This document shows positions 9,285 to 19,134 of a stretch of 64,000 bases of DNA, piece after piece. Below the pieces are notes generated by a model. It ran no database searches and was not told where the DNA came from. It worked only from the letters and a program-made list of their open reading frames with translations. Within the stretch, counting starts at the first letter, position 1. Each line of letters opens with the position of its first letter. The DNA comes from an uncultured Aliivibrio sp. (GTDB lineage: Bacteria; Pseudomonadota; Gammaproteobacteria; Enterobacterales; Vibrionaceae). The DNA is taken from the NCBI RefSeq assembly GCF_946479765.1, contig NZ_CAMLHO010000003.1, forward strand, positions 119,937 through 183,936. The letters are read 5' to 3'. A program made the translations under genes and the position numbers.

Positions 9285-11505
9285 TGAACATGTTTTGAAA
9301 AAAGCATCGTTAGCAGATCTTATATTTCGAGCTATTTTCATCATATTTTCAATTTTGACGGTAGGTATTACTATACATACCTACCAATTAAGTATAAATA
9401 CAATTAATGAAGAGGTTAAGCGTAATTTACAACAAACCTCTAGTTTAATCACTAATTACTTAAATCATAGATTATCGACATTACAAATTAGACAAGATAC
9501 TGATGCTGGTAGTTTAGGTATTCAAAATAATGATAGTAAAGATCATATTAAAAGTTTAGAAAATTATTTTTCTGATATTGAAGAAAGGTCACCCCATAAT
9601 TCGCCTGATTTTCGGTTTATTGAAGTGGATAATTCATTGTATTGGGATGATGGAAATAGTCTTTTTTTTGGTTTAGAAGATAATGATTTTCAAAGAATTG
9701 TCAAAAAAAATATTCATATAAATGCTTGGTATTATATGATGATTGATCAGTCTGTATCACAAGTCCATTTTTTAATAAGAAAAACACCAATTGTAGTATC
9801 TTCTACGGGTAAGATGAGGGGCTATTTATATAATGCAGTTATATTGAATAATAATGTTTCTTTCCTTAATGATTTAAAAGAAATAAGTAACAGCCAAGAT
9901 ATATTAATTGCAAATAATGGAAAAATAATAACGTCAAGCATAGGAAAAGAAAGAGAAGAATATAAAGAAATTCAAATTGCATTGACTAATCCTGAATGTA
10001 AATTAACGAATAAAATATTGAATGTTACAGAGTTAGATATTAAATCATTAAATGGTTCTTTATCAATCGCTTCTTTAAAAAATAGAGATAATATTGATCT
10101 TCTTGAGCAGAATTTTATTTATAGTGTCGTACTTTCTTTCTTAATTTTAATTGCACTAGCTGTGATAATTAGAGGGTTGTTTGAACATAAAATATTATTA
10201 GCACTGAATTCATTATTAGATTATGCCAATAATGTATCTAAAAATGAGGCATCAACAGAATATAAAGGGAGTGGTATTGTTGAGTTTGATCATATTGGTC
10301 ATAAGTTAGAATGTATATTTATTGAGCTCATAGAAGCAAAAAAAGAAAGTTATAAAGCGCAAGCAGTAGCAGAGAAATCCACACAGGTAAAATCAGATTT
10401 TTTAGCTCGAATGAGTCATGAAATACGAACGCCATTAAATGGTATTCTTGGGATCTCTAGTTTATTAAGGCAAAGTGATTTAACTATAGAGCAGAAAAAA
10501 CAAATGATGATCCTTCATCAGGGCGGAGAGCATCTTCTTGCTGTATTGAATGATGTACTGGATTTTTCTCAAATAGAACAAGATAAACTCAATATTAACT
10601 GTGAGCCCTTTGCTTTAAGTGAAGTGTTAGAAACTATTAAGGCGATATACACCCCTATTTGTAACGAGAAAGGGATTGAGTTTTTGATAAATAATAATAT
10701 TAATAGTGCTGTATTAATTAATACAGACCAAGTGCGAATTACCCAAATATTATTTAATTTATTAAGTAATGCAGTTAAATTTACTGAAAATGGTTATGTA
10801 GCATTAACTTTGTCGTTAAAGTTTCAAGACTCTCAGGCAGTGTTGCATATTGATGTTAAAGACACTGGTATTGGTATTGCTCAGAATAAGCAGGTACTAA
10901 TGTTTGAACCTTTTATTCAAGTTGAATCTTCTGAAATCAGGAAAGTTGGTGGTAGCGGTTTGGGTTTGGCAATTATAAGGCAATTATTGAATCTGCTTTA
11001 TGGAAGTATTCGTGTTGAAAGCCAGATTGGTGCCGGTTCTGTATTTTACATTCAAGTTCCTGTAACTGTTATTGATGCATCCGTATTGACAAGGAATATT
11101 AAGCATAATAATCATGACTCTTTATTACCAGCGAACTTAAATGTATTGTTAATTGAAGATAATAAGTCAAATGCTTATATAGCAAAAGCATATTGTCAAA
11201 AATATAATTTAAAAGTAACTTGGGAAACCTCAGCTAAAGAGGGGATAGGTCGATTGTTAGAGTCATCTTTTGACCTTATTCTGATGGACAATCAAATGCC
11301 GGGTATAAGTGGAATTGAAGCAACAAAGTATATACGACAAGAATTGAAATTAAGCACCCCAATTTATGCTTATACTGCCGATGTATTAAAGGAAGCTCAT
11401 GATGAATTTCTATCTGTGGGTGCAAATTATATAATAACGAAGCCAATCAAAGAAAAATCGATTCTAGATGCGTTAGTTTTTTATAAGTCAGAGCTCAGAA
11501 GTTAA
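9277..11505 (+). CDS. luxQ: Autoinducer-2 hybrid sensor kinase/phosphatase LuxQ
   Basis: Membrane hybrid kinase that phosphorylates, or in the presence of AI-2 dephosphorylates, the LuxU-LuxO relay. The 742 residues show a membrane segment at about 13-35, a periplasmic sensor region to about 280, a second membrane segment, HisKA with MSHEIRTPLNG (His381), ATPase N and G boxes (DTGIGIA at 529, GGSGLGLAI at 558), and a C-terminal receiver with acidic pair E627/D628, phospho-acceptor Asp671 and Lys722. No HPt domain is present, as expected. From memory V. harveyi LuxQ has about 859 residues; the shortfall lies between membrane segment 2 and HisKA, where a cytoplasmic PAS is expected. The sensor half is noticeably AT-rich. 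Confidence 0.93.
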   Translation: MSNEHVLKKASLADLIFRAIFIIFSILTVGITIHTYQLSINTINEEVKRNLQQTSSLITNYLNHRLSTLQIRQDTDAGSLGIQNNDSKDHIKSLENYFSDIEERSPHNSPDFRFIEVDNSLYWDDGNSLFFGLEDNDFQRIVKKNIHINAWYYMMIDQSVSQVHFLIRKTPIVVSSTGKMRGYLYNAVILNNNVSFLNDLKEISNSQDILIANNGKIITSSIGKEREEYKEIQIALTNPECKLTNKILNVTELDIKSLNGSLSIASLKNRDNIDLLEQNFIYSVVLSFLILIALAVIIRGLFEHKILLALNSLLDYANNVSKNEASTEYKGSGIVEFDHIGHKLECIFIELIEAKKESYKAQAVAEKSTQVKSDFLARMSHEIRTPLNGILGISSLLRQSDLTIEQKKQMMILHQGGEHLLAVLNDVLDFSQIEQDKLNINCEPFALSEVLETIKAIYTPICNEKGIEFLINNNINSAVLINTDQVRITQILFNLLSNAVKFTENGYVALTLSLKFQDSQAVLHIDVKDTGIGIAQNKQVLMFEPFIQVESSEIRKVGGSGLGLAIIRQLLNLLYGSIRVESQIGAGSVFYIQVPVTVIDASVLTRNIKHNNHDSLLPANLNVLLIEDNKSNAYIAKAYCQKYNLKVTWETSAKEGIGRLLESSFDLILMDNQMPGISGIEATKYIRQELKLSTPIYAYTADVLKEAHDEFLSVGANYIITKPIKEKSILDALVFYKSELRS

Positions 11506-11777
11506 CTGCGTTTAATTCGGACTATTTTCATGATATCAATATCAAACCCAGCAATAGTTTCCACGCTAGGATAATATGTCACATTTACGTTAGCTCCTTT
11601 AAGTGAGCGGTAGGCTTTTATTCTATTAAATTTAAATGGTACGTTACAGTTTTCGATCATAATGGTGTGCAGTACCCACTCGCCAATATCTCGTTGAGTA
11701 TGAGATGTCACTTTTACATCTACGCTATGAGTGAGTTGTTGGTGCTTATTAAGCATTTTATCTACGTCTGATTTCAT
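11502..11777 (-). CDS. Conserved-looking small protein of unknown function
   Basis: I do not recognise a family. The ATG at 11777 gives 91 residues and has GGTGA seven bases upstream; an in-frame TTG at 11807 would extend it by ten residues. The product is soluble, with no signal peptide or membrane segment, rich in Val/Ile and basic residues, and ends KIVRIKRS. The predicted pattern is mostly beta strand after a short N-terminal helix. It is convergent with luxQ, overlapping its stop by four bases, and lies downstream of the dxs terminator, so it probably has its own promoter in the 50-base gap. A link to LuxPQ is possible only by position. Confidence 0.7.
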   Translation of the reverse strand: MKSDVDKMLNKHQQLTHSVDVKVTSHTQRDIGEWVLHTIMIENCNVPFKFNRIKAYRSLKGANVNVTYYPSVETIAGFDIDIMKIVRIKRS

Positions 11778-11828
11778 GATTTCACCGCGATTAATTTTAT
11801 TGCTCAAATTTTACTGAATAATAGAGAC

Positions 11829-11860
11829 AAAAAATGCCACAGAGTTGTGGCATTTTTTAT
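11829..11860 (-). terminator. Rho-independent terminator after dxs
   Basis: An 11-bp stem (AAAATGCCACA with TGTGGCATTTT, loop GAGT) is flanked by T-runs in both directions. It ends dxs transcription and insulates the small gene beyond it. Confidence 0.9.
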
Positions 11861-11873
11861 AAGATGAAATTAA

Positions 11874-13757
11874 TTATAAGTCTAAATAATCTCGGATTTG
11901 TTTTTCAATGCCAGGTGCATCTAAACCTAATTCGGTATGCATTTCTTCTTGTGTTCCTTGAGCAATAAACTCATCAGGTAGACCAAGTTGAAGGACTGGC
12001 TTTATTAGACGGTTCTTCATTAAGAACTCAATTACACCAGAACCTGCCCCACCAGAAATTGCATTCTCTTCGATAGTAACAAGAATATCGTGGCTTGTTA
12101 CTAACTCACAAAGCAAAGTTTCATCTAATGGTTTTGCAAAGCGCATATCTGCCACCGTCGCGTCCAGCTTTTCCGCTGCGGCTAAGCTGCTTTCTAAGAA
12201 AGTACCAAAGTTTAGAATAGCAACACGTTCGCCTTTTTCTGTGATTTTAGTTTCACGAATTAAACGACCTTTACCTATCTCTAATGATTGCATTGTTTTA
12301 TCAACTACAATACCTGTTGCGCTACCTCTTGGGTATCTAACAGCACTTGGGCCAGTGTGTTTGTGACCGGTATAAAGCATTTGACGGCATTCATTTTCAT
12401 CACTTGGTGTCATGATGACCATATTAGGGATGCAGCGCATAAAGCTGATATCAAAAGCACCTTGATGTGTTTGACCATCTGCACCAACAAGACCAGCACG
12501 ATCAATAGCAAACATTACGGGTAAGTTCATAATAGCAACGTCATGGATAAGTTGATCATAGCCTCGTTGTAAGAACGTAGAATAAATTGCAACGATAGGA
12601 TGATAACCTGCGATAGCCATACCACTGGCTAGAGTTACAGCATGCTGCTCTGCAATTGCGGTATCAAAATATTGATCTGGAAATTCTTTTGAAAAACGAA
12701 CCATGCCAGATCCTTCACGCATTGCCGGTGTGATGGCCATTAGTTTGTCATCTTCTTTTGCCATATCGCAAAGAAAATCACCAAAAATGTTTGAGAAGGT
12801 TGGTGTGCCACCTGATGATTCAGGTAAAGAATCATTGTTTGGATCGAATTTAGGTACACCATGATAGCTGATTGGATCTTTTTCAGCGGGCTCATAGCCT
12901 TTGCCTTTTTTCGTCATAATGTGTAAGAACTGCGGACCTTTTAGGTTGCGCATATTCTTAAGAGTGCGAACTAATTCGTTTACATCATGACCATCGACAG
13001 GACCAATATAATTAAAGCCTAGCTCTTCGAACATGGTTCCAGGTACGACCATGCCTTTTAGATGCTCTTCAGTGCGTTTAAGTAATTCTTTAATCGTAGG
13101 TGTTCCAGAAAGTACTTTTTTACCGCCTTCACGAATAGATGTGTACAGGCTGCCAGATAAGACGCGTGCCAATTGATTATTAAGCGCCCCGACATTTTCT
13201 GAAATAGACATCTCATTGTCATTTAAAATAACTAGCATATCAGGGTGAATATCACCAGCATGGTTCAATGCTTCAAACGCCATCCCAGCAGTAATAGCAC
13301 CATCACCAATAACGCTAACTACTTTGCGATTTTCTTGTTCTTTTTCAGCACAAATAGCTAGGCCTAAAGCGGCACTAATAGATGTCGATGAGTGACCAAC
13401 AGATAATACGTCATATTCACTTTCATCACGCCATGGGAAAGGGTGCAATCCATCTTTTTGACGAATAGTAGACAGTTTTTCACGGCGACCGGTTAAGATC
13501 TTATGAGGGTAAGCTTGATGACCAACATCCCAAATGATCTGATCAAATGGCGTGTTATAGACATAATGTAAAGCGACCGTCAGTTCAACAACACCAAGCC
13601 CAGATGCTAAGTGACCGCTTGTTTTACTGACTGACTTTAGAAGGTAAGCACGAAGCTCATCACACAATGCTAGTAAGCTCTCTTTTGGTAAAGAGCGCAA
13701 CTCGTCCGGCGTATTTGCTAAAGCCAGAATTGGGTATTTTGAAATATCTAGTGACAT
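11874..13757 (-). CDS. dxs: 1-deoxy-D-xylulose-5-phosphate synthase
   Basis: Thiamine-pyrophosphate enzyme that condenses pyruvate and glyceraldehyde-3-phosphate, the first step of the non-mevalonate isoprenoid pathway and a source of thiamine and pyridoxal precursors. It has 627 residues in transketolase order: TPP domain with VGHQAYPHK near 80 and [20 protein letters not shown] near 150-170; pyrimidine-binding domain with [11 protein letters not shown]; and a C-terminal domain. It lies 20 bases behind ispA in the xseB-ispA-dxs operon, the same order as in E. coli. Confidence 0.97.
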   Translation of the reverse strand: MSLDISKYPILALANTPDELRSLPKESLLALCDELRAYLLKSVSKTSGHLASGLGVVELTVALHYVYNTPFDQIIWDVGHQAYPHKILTGRREKLSTIRQKDGLHPFPWRDESEYDVLSVGHSSTSISAALGLAICAEKEQENRKVVSVIGDGAITAGMAFEALNHAGDIHPDMLVILNDNEMSISENVGALNNQLARVLSGSLYTSIREGGKKVLSGTPTIKELLKRTEEHLKGMVVPGTMFEELGFNYIGPVDGHDVNELVRTLKNMRNLKGPQFLHIMTKKGKGYEPAEKDPISYHGVPKFDPNNDSLPESSGGTPTFSNIFGDFLCDMAKEDDKLMAITPAMREGSGMVRFSKEFPDQYFDTAIAEQHAVTLASGMAIAGYHPIVAIYSTFLQRGYDQLIHDVAIMNLPVMFAIDRAGLVGADGQTHQGAFDISFMRCIPNMVIMTPSDENECRQMLYTGHKHTGPSAVRYPRGSATGIVVDKTMQSLEIGKGRLIRETKITEKGERVAILNFGTFLESSLAAAEKLDATVADMRFAKPLDETLLCELVTSHDILVTIEENAISGGAGSGVIEFLMKNRLIKPVLQLGLPDEFIAQGTQEEMHTELGLDAPGIEKQIRDYLDL

Positions 13758-13777
13758 AATATTAGCGCTTATCTGTT

Positions 13778-14677
13778 TTAGTTTTTACGCTCAATGACGT
13801 ATTGGGCGAACGCTTGCATTGCATCCGTATTATAAGGGATGTCATTTAGAGCATTAATTGCAGTTTGGTATAGTTGCTCTGTTTTTTGTTGAGCACCGTT
13901 AAGTCCCAATAGAGCAGGGTAAGTGCTCTTTTCTAATTCTAGATCAGAACCTTGTGGTTTACCGAGAGTTTCAGTATCGCTAATGATATCTAAAATATCA
14001 TCTTGAACTTGAAATGCGAGACCAATAGCATCAGCATACTTTTCAAGTTGTGGAAGAATGGTTTTGCCTTTTTCTCCGGCACATAGTGCGCCTAATTGAA
14101 TGGCACACTTCATTAATGCCCCTGTTTTATGGGCATGAATTTTCTCTAAAGAAGCAAGATCAACCAACTTCCCTTCCGCTTGTAGATCAAGGGATTGGCC
14201 CATGCACATACCGGATGCGCCGGATGCTCTGGATAATACTCTGATCATATCAATACGTGACGATTCTGCTTCTTTAGAAAGTACACCATTAGCTAAAATA
14301 TCAAACGCTAAGGTTTGCAGTGCGTCACCAGCAAGAATGGCGGTTGCCTCATTAAATTTAATATGACAGGTAGCATGACCACGGCGTAAATCATCGTTAT
14401 CCATTGCTGGCAAATCATCATGAATTAATGAGTATGAGTGAATACACTCAATAGCAGCAGCAGCAGCATCGGCATGTTCTGCATTTATACCTAACATTTC
14501 TGCTGTAATATAAACAAGATAAGGACGCGCGCGTTTGCCTCCTAATAACAATGCGTATTTCATTGCTTCTGTAAGAGGTTGCTGCTGGATCTCTATTTTT
14601 TCAAGCCATTGATTTAAATGTTCAATATTACGTTGCTGAAAAATGGGTAATTGCTGTTTAAGTGAATCAGTCATCAT
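13778..14677 (-). CDS. ispA: Farnesyl diphosphate synthase (geranyltranstransferase)
   Basis: Condenses isopentenyl diphosphate with dimethylallyl and geranyl diphosphate to make farnesyl diphosphate. The two aspartate-rich motifs are visible: [14 protein letters not shown] and DDILD, along with GGKRARPYL and GDALQTLAF. The ATG at 14677 (or the adjacent one at 14674) overlaps the 3' end of xseB, a coupled arrangement usual for this operon. A TTG further upstream is less likely. The product is 299 residues, the normal length. Confidence 0.95.
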   Translation of the reverse strand: MMTDSLKQQLPIFQQRNIEHLNQWLEKIEIQQQPLTEAMKYALLLGGKRARPYLVYITAEMLGINAEHADAAAAAIECIHSYSLIHDDLPAMDNDDLRRGHATCHIKFNEATAILAGDALQTLAFDILANGVLSKEAESSRIDMIRVLSRASGASGMCMGQSLDLQAEGKLVDLASLEKIHAHKTGALMKCAIQLGALCAGEKGKTILPQLEKYADAIGLAFQVQDDILDIISDTETLGKPQGSDLELEKSTYPALLGLNGAQQKTEQLYQTAINALNDIPYNTDAMQAFAQYVIERKN

Positions 14678-14909
14678 TAGTATCAAAAGGCGTTAGTTCA
14701 GCATTATCATCAGCTTGAAGTAGAATATCAACGCGTTGCTCTGCGTCGGTCAGTTTTTCTTGTCCTGCTCGTGCTAGTGCAATACCACGTTCAAATTTCT
14801 TTAAGGCATCTTCAAGAGGCAAGTCGCCACTTTCTAATTGAGTAACGACAGAATCTAGTTCTTCAATTGCCGCTTCAAATGATAAATTTTCCGGTTTTTT
14901 TACAGCCAT
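14667..14909 (-). CDS. xseB: Exodeoxyribonuclease VII small subunit
   Basis: Small helical subunit that joins XseA to form exonuclease VII, which degrades single-stranded DNA. It has 80 residues with the family stretches [30 protein letters not shown] and [12 protein letters not shown]. It is first in the xseB-ispA-dxs operon, with ispA starting inside its last codons. The 277 bases upstream are shared with the divergent pomA promoter region. Confidence 0.95.
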   Translation of the reverse strand: MAVKKPENLSFEAAIEELDSVVTQLESGDLPLEDALKKFERGIALARAGQEKLTDAEQRVDILLQADDNAELTPFDTNDD

Positions 14910-15066
14910 AATGATTCACTCTTAAAATGATCCAAGAAAGGTAACTCAGAGTCGGTAAAGGGTCAATTGAACTGGCGATAAAGTGATACATAAAAGGGGA
15001 ATTTAGCGTTTAAGGGTTACTTTTCAAGCAATATATTATTTTTACACTCTTTTTTAATAAAAAAAT

Positions 15067-15093
15067 TAAACCATCCAAGACTTCGGTCGATAA
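15067..15093 (+). promoter_or_regulatory. Sigma-28 (FliA) promoter of pomAB
   Basis: TAAA, exactly 15 bases, then GTCGATAA: seven of eight bases of the -10 consensus GCCGATAA with ideal spacing. It lies about 95 bases upstream of the pomA start. Stator genes are typical late flagellar genes, so the assignment fits. Confidence 0.8.
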
Positions 15094-15186
15094 GTAAGAA
15101 GCGGCAAAAAAGTGATGATATTTATGGCTTGATTTTTGCTTAGCTCATTATAAATAAACACAAGCAGCAAGATAGGGGAGCGCTCT

Positions 15187-15951
15187 GTGGATTTAGCAAC
15201 GTTAATAGGCTTAGTTGGTAGTTTTGCATTTATTATTATGGCAATGGTACTGGCTGGTGGTTTAGCCATTTTTATGGACATAACATCGGTTCTGATTGTA
15301 CTTGGTGGTTCAACTTTTGTTGTACTTATGAAGTTTACAGTTGGTCAATTCTTTGGCGCAGGTAAAATTGCAGCTAAAGCATTTATGTTTAAAACAGATG
15401 AACCGGTTGACTTAATAGTCACTATTGTTGAAATGGCAGATGCGGCTCGTAAAGGCGGTTTCCTGGCATTAGAAGAAAAAGAGATCAGCAACTCATTTAT
15501 GCAAAAAGGCATTGATTTGTTAGTTGATGGGCATGATGCCGAAGTGGTTAAAGCCACATTACAGAAAGACATCGCATTAACCAATGAGCGTCATGAAAGA
15601 GGTGTTGGTGTATTCAACGCTTTTGGTGATGTAGCCCCTGCAATGGGTATGATTGGTACGCTTATCGGTCTAGTTGGGATGTTATCTAACATGGATGATC
15701 CTAAATCGATTGGTCCAGCAATGGCGGTTGCCTTGCTAACTACACTATATGGTTCTGTTATCTCAAATATGATCGCATTCCCTATTGCGCAGAAATTGGA
15801 ATTACGTAAAGAGCAAGAAAAACTAAATCGTCGTTTAATTCTTGATGGTATTTTAGCAATTCAAGATGGTCAAAATCCTCGTGTTATTGATAGCTATTTA
15901 CGTAACTATTTAAACGAGAAAAAACGTGTTGTTGATACTGGCGAAGAATAA
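15187..15951 (+). CDS. pomA: Sodium-driven flagellar stator protein PomA
   Basis: MotA-family inner-membrane protein; with PomB it forms the Na+ channel that turns the polar flagellum. The GTG start at 15187 has an AGGGGAG ribosome site and yields MDLATLIGL, matching the Vibrio PomA N-terminus. The 254 residues show four membrane segments, a large cytoplasmic loop between segments 2 and 3 with the basic EMADAARKGG region, and the conserved MGMIGTLIGL and MAVALLTTLYG segments. pomB follows after 12 bases. Confidence 0.96.
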   Translation: MDLATLIGLVGSFAFIIMAMVLAGGLAIFMDITSVLIVLGGSTFVVLMKFTVGQFFGAGKIAAKAFMFKTDEPVDLIVTIVEMADAARKGGFLALEEKEISNSFMQKGIDLLVDGHDAEVVKATLQKDIALTNERHERGVGVFNAFGDVAPAMGMIGTLIGLVGMLSNMDDPKSIGPAMAVALLTTLYGSVISNMIAFPIAQKLELRKEQEKLNRRLILDGILAIQDGQNPRVIDSYLRNYLNEKKRVVDTGEE

Positions 15952-15963
15952 GACGAGGAGCTA

Positions 15964-16884
15964 ATGATGGAAGATGAAGATAAGTGTAAATGTCCTCCTG
16001 GAGCCCCCTTATGGATGGCAACATTTGCTGACTTAGCAACGCTGTTAATGTGTTTCTTCGTATTGTTACTCTCTTTCTCTGAGATGGATGTACTGAAATT
16101 TAAGCAAATTGCAGGTTCAATGAAATTTGCATTTGGTGTTCAGAATGTTCTTGAAGTAAAAGATATCCCTAAGGGGACTAGCGTTATTGCACTAGAGTTT
16201 CGACCGGGTCGCCCTGAACCTACGCCGATTGAAGTGATCATGCAGCAAACGATCGACATTCCTCAGAAAACATTAGATTTTCATGATGGAGAATCAGATC
16301 GTGCTGGTGGAACGAAGAGAGATGCGGGTAAGCAAACGGGGGGAGAATCATCATCTACGGCAACACAGACCGAGTCTGAATCTGAAAGCCAGAGTCAGGC
16401 ACAACAAGAATTAGAAGACGTTATTAAAAAAGCGTTAGAAAGTGAGATTAAAGATGGTGCGTTAGAAGTTGAAAATCTAGGTCAACAACTTGTGATCCGC
16501 ATTCGTGAAAAAGGGGCGTTTCCTGCGGGGTCTGCTTTTTTACAACCCCAATTCCGCCCGCTGATCCGTCAAATTGCGGAACTGGTTAAGGATGTACCTG
16601 GTGTAATTCGAGTGTCTGGTCATACCGATAATCAACCATTAGATTCGGAATTATATCGTTCTAATTGGGATTTATCTGCTCAACGAGCTGTTTCTGTTGC
16701 TCATGAGATGGAGCGAGTTAAAGGGTTTGAAAGTGATCGTTTACGCGTTCGTGGTATGGCATCGACAGAGCCATTAGGACCTAATAAAACTTGGAAACAA
16801 CGAGCTAGAAATCGTCGTGTTGAAATTAGTATTATGCAAGGTAAAGCGCATAAAAGTGATGAAGTACCCAGTGCTCAACAATAA
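15964..16884 (+). CDS. pomB: Sodium-driven flagellar stator protein PomB
   Basis: MotB-family partner of PomA, anchored to peptidoglycan. It has 306 residues. A short N-terminal tail with CKCPP precedes the single membrane helix, whose FADLATLLMCFF contains the ion-binding Asp23. A plug/linker region rich in Ser, Glu and Gln follows (about 120-150), then a C-terminal OmpA-like domain with SGHTDNQPLDSELYRSNWDL and RNRRVEI. Na+ use is inferred from overall match to Vibrio PomB and the conserved Cys after the Asp. A terminator follows. Confidence 0.96.
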   Translation: MMEDEDKCKCPPGAPLWMATFADLATLLMCFFVLLLSFSEMDVLKFKQIAGSMKFAFGVQNVLEVKDIPKGTSVIALEFRPGRPEPTPIEVIMQQTIDIPQKTLDFHDGESDRAGGTKRDAGKQTGGESSSTATQTESESESQSQAQQELEDVIKKALESEIKDGALEVENLGQQLVIRIREKGAFPAGSAFLQPQFRPLIRQIAELVKDVPGVIRVSGHTDNQPLDSELYRSNWDLSAQRAVSVAHEMERVKGFESDRLRVRGMASTEPLGPNKTWKQRARNRRVEISIMQGKAHKSDEVPSAQQ

Positions 16885-16910
16885 GATTGCTCTAAATAGA
16901 TGAATAGGAA

Positions 16911-16943
16911 AGGTGGGTTGAATTAGCAACCTGCCTTTTTTTT
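16911..16943 (+). terminator. Rho-independent terminator after pomB
   Basis: The stem AGGTGGGTTG with CAACCTGCCT (one mismatch, loop of 6) is followed by eight T. It closes the pomAB unit; the thiI promoter lies just beyond. Confidence 0.85.
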
Positions 16944-16946
16944 CGG

Positions 16947-16988
16947 TATAATCTTGCGCCTCAGATTAGGGCATCGCCAATCTAATCT
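16947..16988 (+). promoter_or_regulatory. thiI leader: -10 element and 5' stem-loop
   Basis: TATAAT at 16947-16952 is a perfect -10, without a clear -35. It is followed at 16963-16988 by an inverted repeat (AGATTAG...CTAATCT) with a nested GGC/GCC arm. This would form a hairpin near the 5' end of the thiI transcript. It does not match the TPP riboswitch. Confidence 0.5.
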
Positions 16989-17033
16989 ATTTATATTTAT
17001 TTGATCGTTACTCCACATCAGTGAAGCCTATAT

Positions 17034-18482
17034 ATGAAGTTTATCGTTAAGCCACATCCAGAAGTTTTTATTAAAAGTGATTCAGTACGTAAGCGTTTTA
17101 TTCGTATTCTTGAAACGAATTTACGTAGCATCATTAAACGTGAAACCAAAGGCGTTGAAGTGATTAACCGTCGTGATTACATTGAAGTTTCAGGTCTTGA
17201 TGGCACATACCGTAATCAAGTACTTACGGCTGTAACGCATACTCCGGGTATTCACCATACGTTAGAAGTAAAACAAACAGCATTTGCTGATATGCACGAC
17301 ATCTATGAACAATGTTTAGAGATGAACCGTGAGATCATTGAAGGCAAAACATTCTGTGTTCGTGTGAAGCGTCGTGGTACTCATCCATTTACATCGATTG
17401 AGCTAGAGCGTTACGTAGGTGGCGGTTTAAATCAGGCGGTTGAATCTGCAAAAGTAAAATTAAAAAATCCTGACGTTACCGTTAAGTTTGAAGTTGAAAA
17501 TGAAAAACTAAACTTAGTGATTGCTCGTCATAAAGGTCTTGGTGGTTTCCCTCTTGGAACTCAAGAAGATGTATTAAGTTTGATCTCTGGTGGCTTTGAT
17601 TCAGGCGTTTCGAGCTACTTACATATCAAACGTGGTTCAAAAGTGCATTACATGTTCTTTAACCTAGGTGGCCCTGCTCACGAAATTGGTGTTAAACAAG
17701 TTTCTCATTTCTTATGGAAGAAATACGGTTCATCGGCAAAAGTAAAATTCATTGCGGTCGATTTTGAACCTGTGGTAGCTGAAATTCTTGAGAAAGTCGA
17801 TGATGGTCAAATGGGTGTTATCCTGAAACGTATGTTTATGCGTGCCGGTGGCATGGTTGCTGAGAAGTTAGGTATCCAAGGTATGGTTACTGGTGAAGCG
17901 CTAGGTCAAGTATCAAGCCAAACACTGACTAACTTACGTCATATTGATAATGTAACAGATACATTGATCCTTCGTCCGCTAATCAACTGGGATAAAGAAG
18001 ATATCATTGATGTTGCTCGTCAAATTGGCACAGAAGATTTTGCTAAAACGATGCCTGAGTATTGTGGTGTGATTTCTAAAAAACCAACCATTAAAGCTGA
18101 AAAATTCAAGTTAGAGAAGGAAGAGGCTAAGTTTGATTTCTCTATTCTTGAGCAAGTGGTTTATGATGCTCGCGTAATGGATATTCGTGCAATTGAAACT
18201 GAAAGCCAAGAACAAGCGCCTGAAGTTGAAATGGTCTCTGAGTTAGGCTCAAATGTTGTTGTTTTAGATATTCGTAGTGCGGAAGAAGAAGACGAAAACC
18301 CATTAGAAATTGATGGTGTAGAAGTTAAGCATTTGCCTTTCTTTAAGATTGCGACTCAGTTTGGTGATTTAGACCAATCTAAAGAGTACCTATTGTACTG
18401 TGATCGCGGTGTAATGAGTCGTCTTCAAGCATTATTGTTAATTGAAAATGGCTATAAAAATGTAAAAGTTTACCGTCCGTAA
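17034..18482 (+). CDS. thiI: tRNA 4-thiouridine synthase ThiI
   Basis: Makes 4-thiouridine at tRNA position 8 and supplies sulfur to thiamine thiazole through ThiS. It has 482 residues: N-terminal ferredoxin-like and THUMP domains (about 1-165), a PP-loop adenylation domain with [11 protein letters not shown] near 190, and a C-terminal rhodanese domain whose YCDRGVMSR carries the persulfide cysteine near 463. The rhodanese extension is typical of gammaproteobacterial ThiI. It is alone on this strand, convergent with yajL across a shared terminator. Confidence 0.96.
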   Translation: MKFIVKPHPEVFIKSDSVRKRFIRILETNLRSIIKRETKGVEVINRRDYIEVSGLDGTYRNQVLTAVTHTPGIHHTLEVKQTAFADMHDIYEQCLEMNREIIEGKTFCVRVKRRGTHPFTSIELERYVGGGLNQAVESAKVKLKNPDVTVKFEVENEKLNLVIARHKGLGGFPLGTQEDVLSLISGGFDSGVSSYLHIKRGSKVHYMFFNLGGPAHEIGVKQVSHFLWKKYGSSAKVKFIAVDFEPVVAEILEKVDDGQMGVILKRMFMRAGGMVAEKLGIQGMVTGEALGQVSSQTLTNLRHIDNVTDTLILRPLINWDKEDIIDVARQIGTEDFAKTMPEYCGVISKKPTIKAEKFKLEKEEAKFDFSILEQVVYDARVMDIRAIETESQEQAPEVEMVSELGSNVVVLDIRSAEEEDENPLEIDGVEVKHLPFFKIATQFGDLDQSKEYLLYCDRGVMSRLQALLLIENGYKNVKVYRP

Positions 18483-18508
18483 TTTAGTATCATAGTTGTA
18501 TTTTAGAA

Positions 18509-18535
18509 GGGAGTTGAGAAATCAGCTCCCTTTTT
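18509..18535. terminator. Terminator between convergent thiI and yajL
   Basis: The nine-bp stem GGGAGTTGA with TCAGCTCCC (one wobble, loop GAAA) is followed by five T on the plus strand. It serves thiI directly; the minus side lacks a good T-tract. Confidence 0.8.
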
Positions 18536-18543
18536 ATTTGCTA

Positions 18544-19134
18544 TTATACTTTATGGTAATTTAATGTTGGTAGTGTTACTAAGTCAGTCGCTAATTGAGC
18601 GGTCAGTTCTTTACCACCAAATTGCGCCACAATTTCCATTGCAAACTCTAGTGCTGAACCCGGGCCTTGACTTGTAATCAGGTTATTTAATACATCGGTA
18701 AACACACGCTTTACTCGGCGGTTTTGTTCTGGAATGTGGTGCATTAGTGCTGGGTAACACGTCATTAAAGCGGTAGGATAAATATTATGATGTTGGAGTA
18801 CGATGGCAGGTGCTGCACAAATTGCAGCAACCCATTTACCATCGTCTTTCTGTTGTTTTAATAGCTCAATTAATAAAGTACTGTCACGGAAGTTTTCAGA
18901 TCCTTCTAGCCCACCAGGAAGAACGATACAATCAAATTCTTCATCAGCCACATCGACTAGTTTTACATCGGCAGTTAGTATTACTCGTTGTGCAGCCTTC
19001 ATGGTCAATGCACCATCAAATGCGGTACTGGCTATGGTGACATCAAATTTAGCGCGCTCTAGAATATCAATAACGGTAATTGCTTCAAGCTCTTCTGTTC
19101 CTGGTGCTAGACAAACGAGAATTTTAGTGGTCAT
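18544..19134 (-). CDS. yajL: DJ-1/PfpI family protein YajL
   Basis: Small cytoplasmic protein of the DJ-1 superfamily, linked to protection against oxidative and carbonyl stress; its exact chemistry (chaperone or deglycase) is disputed. It has 196 residues. The nucleophile-elbow cysteine lies in AAICAAPA near residue 106, with the partner Glu in GTEELEA near 15 and FDCIVLPGG before the elbow. Its ATG overlaps the panE stop (ATGA), so it is translated behind panE. Confidence 0.92.
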   Translation of the reverse strand: MTTKILVCLAPGTEELEAITVIDILERAKFDVTIASTAFDGALTMKAAQRVILTADVKLVDVADEEFDCIVLPGGLEGSENFRDSTLLIELLKQQKDDGKWVAAICAAPAIVLQHHNIYPTALMTCYPALMHHIPEQNRRVKRVFTDVLNNLITSQGPGSALEFAMEIVAQFGGKELTAQLATDLVTLPTLNYHKV

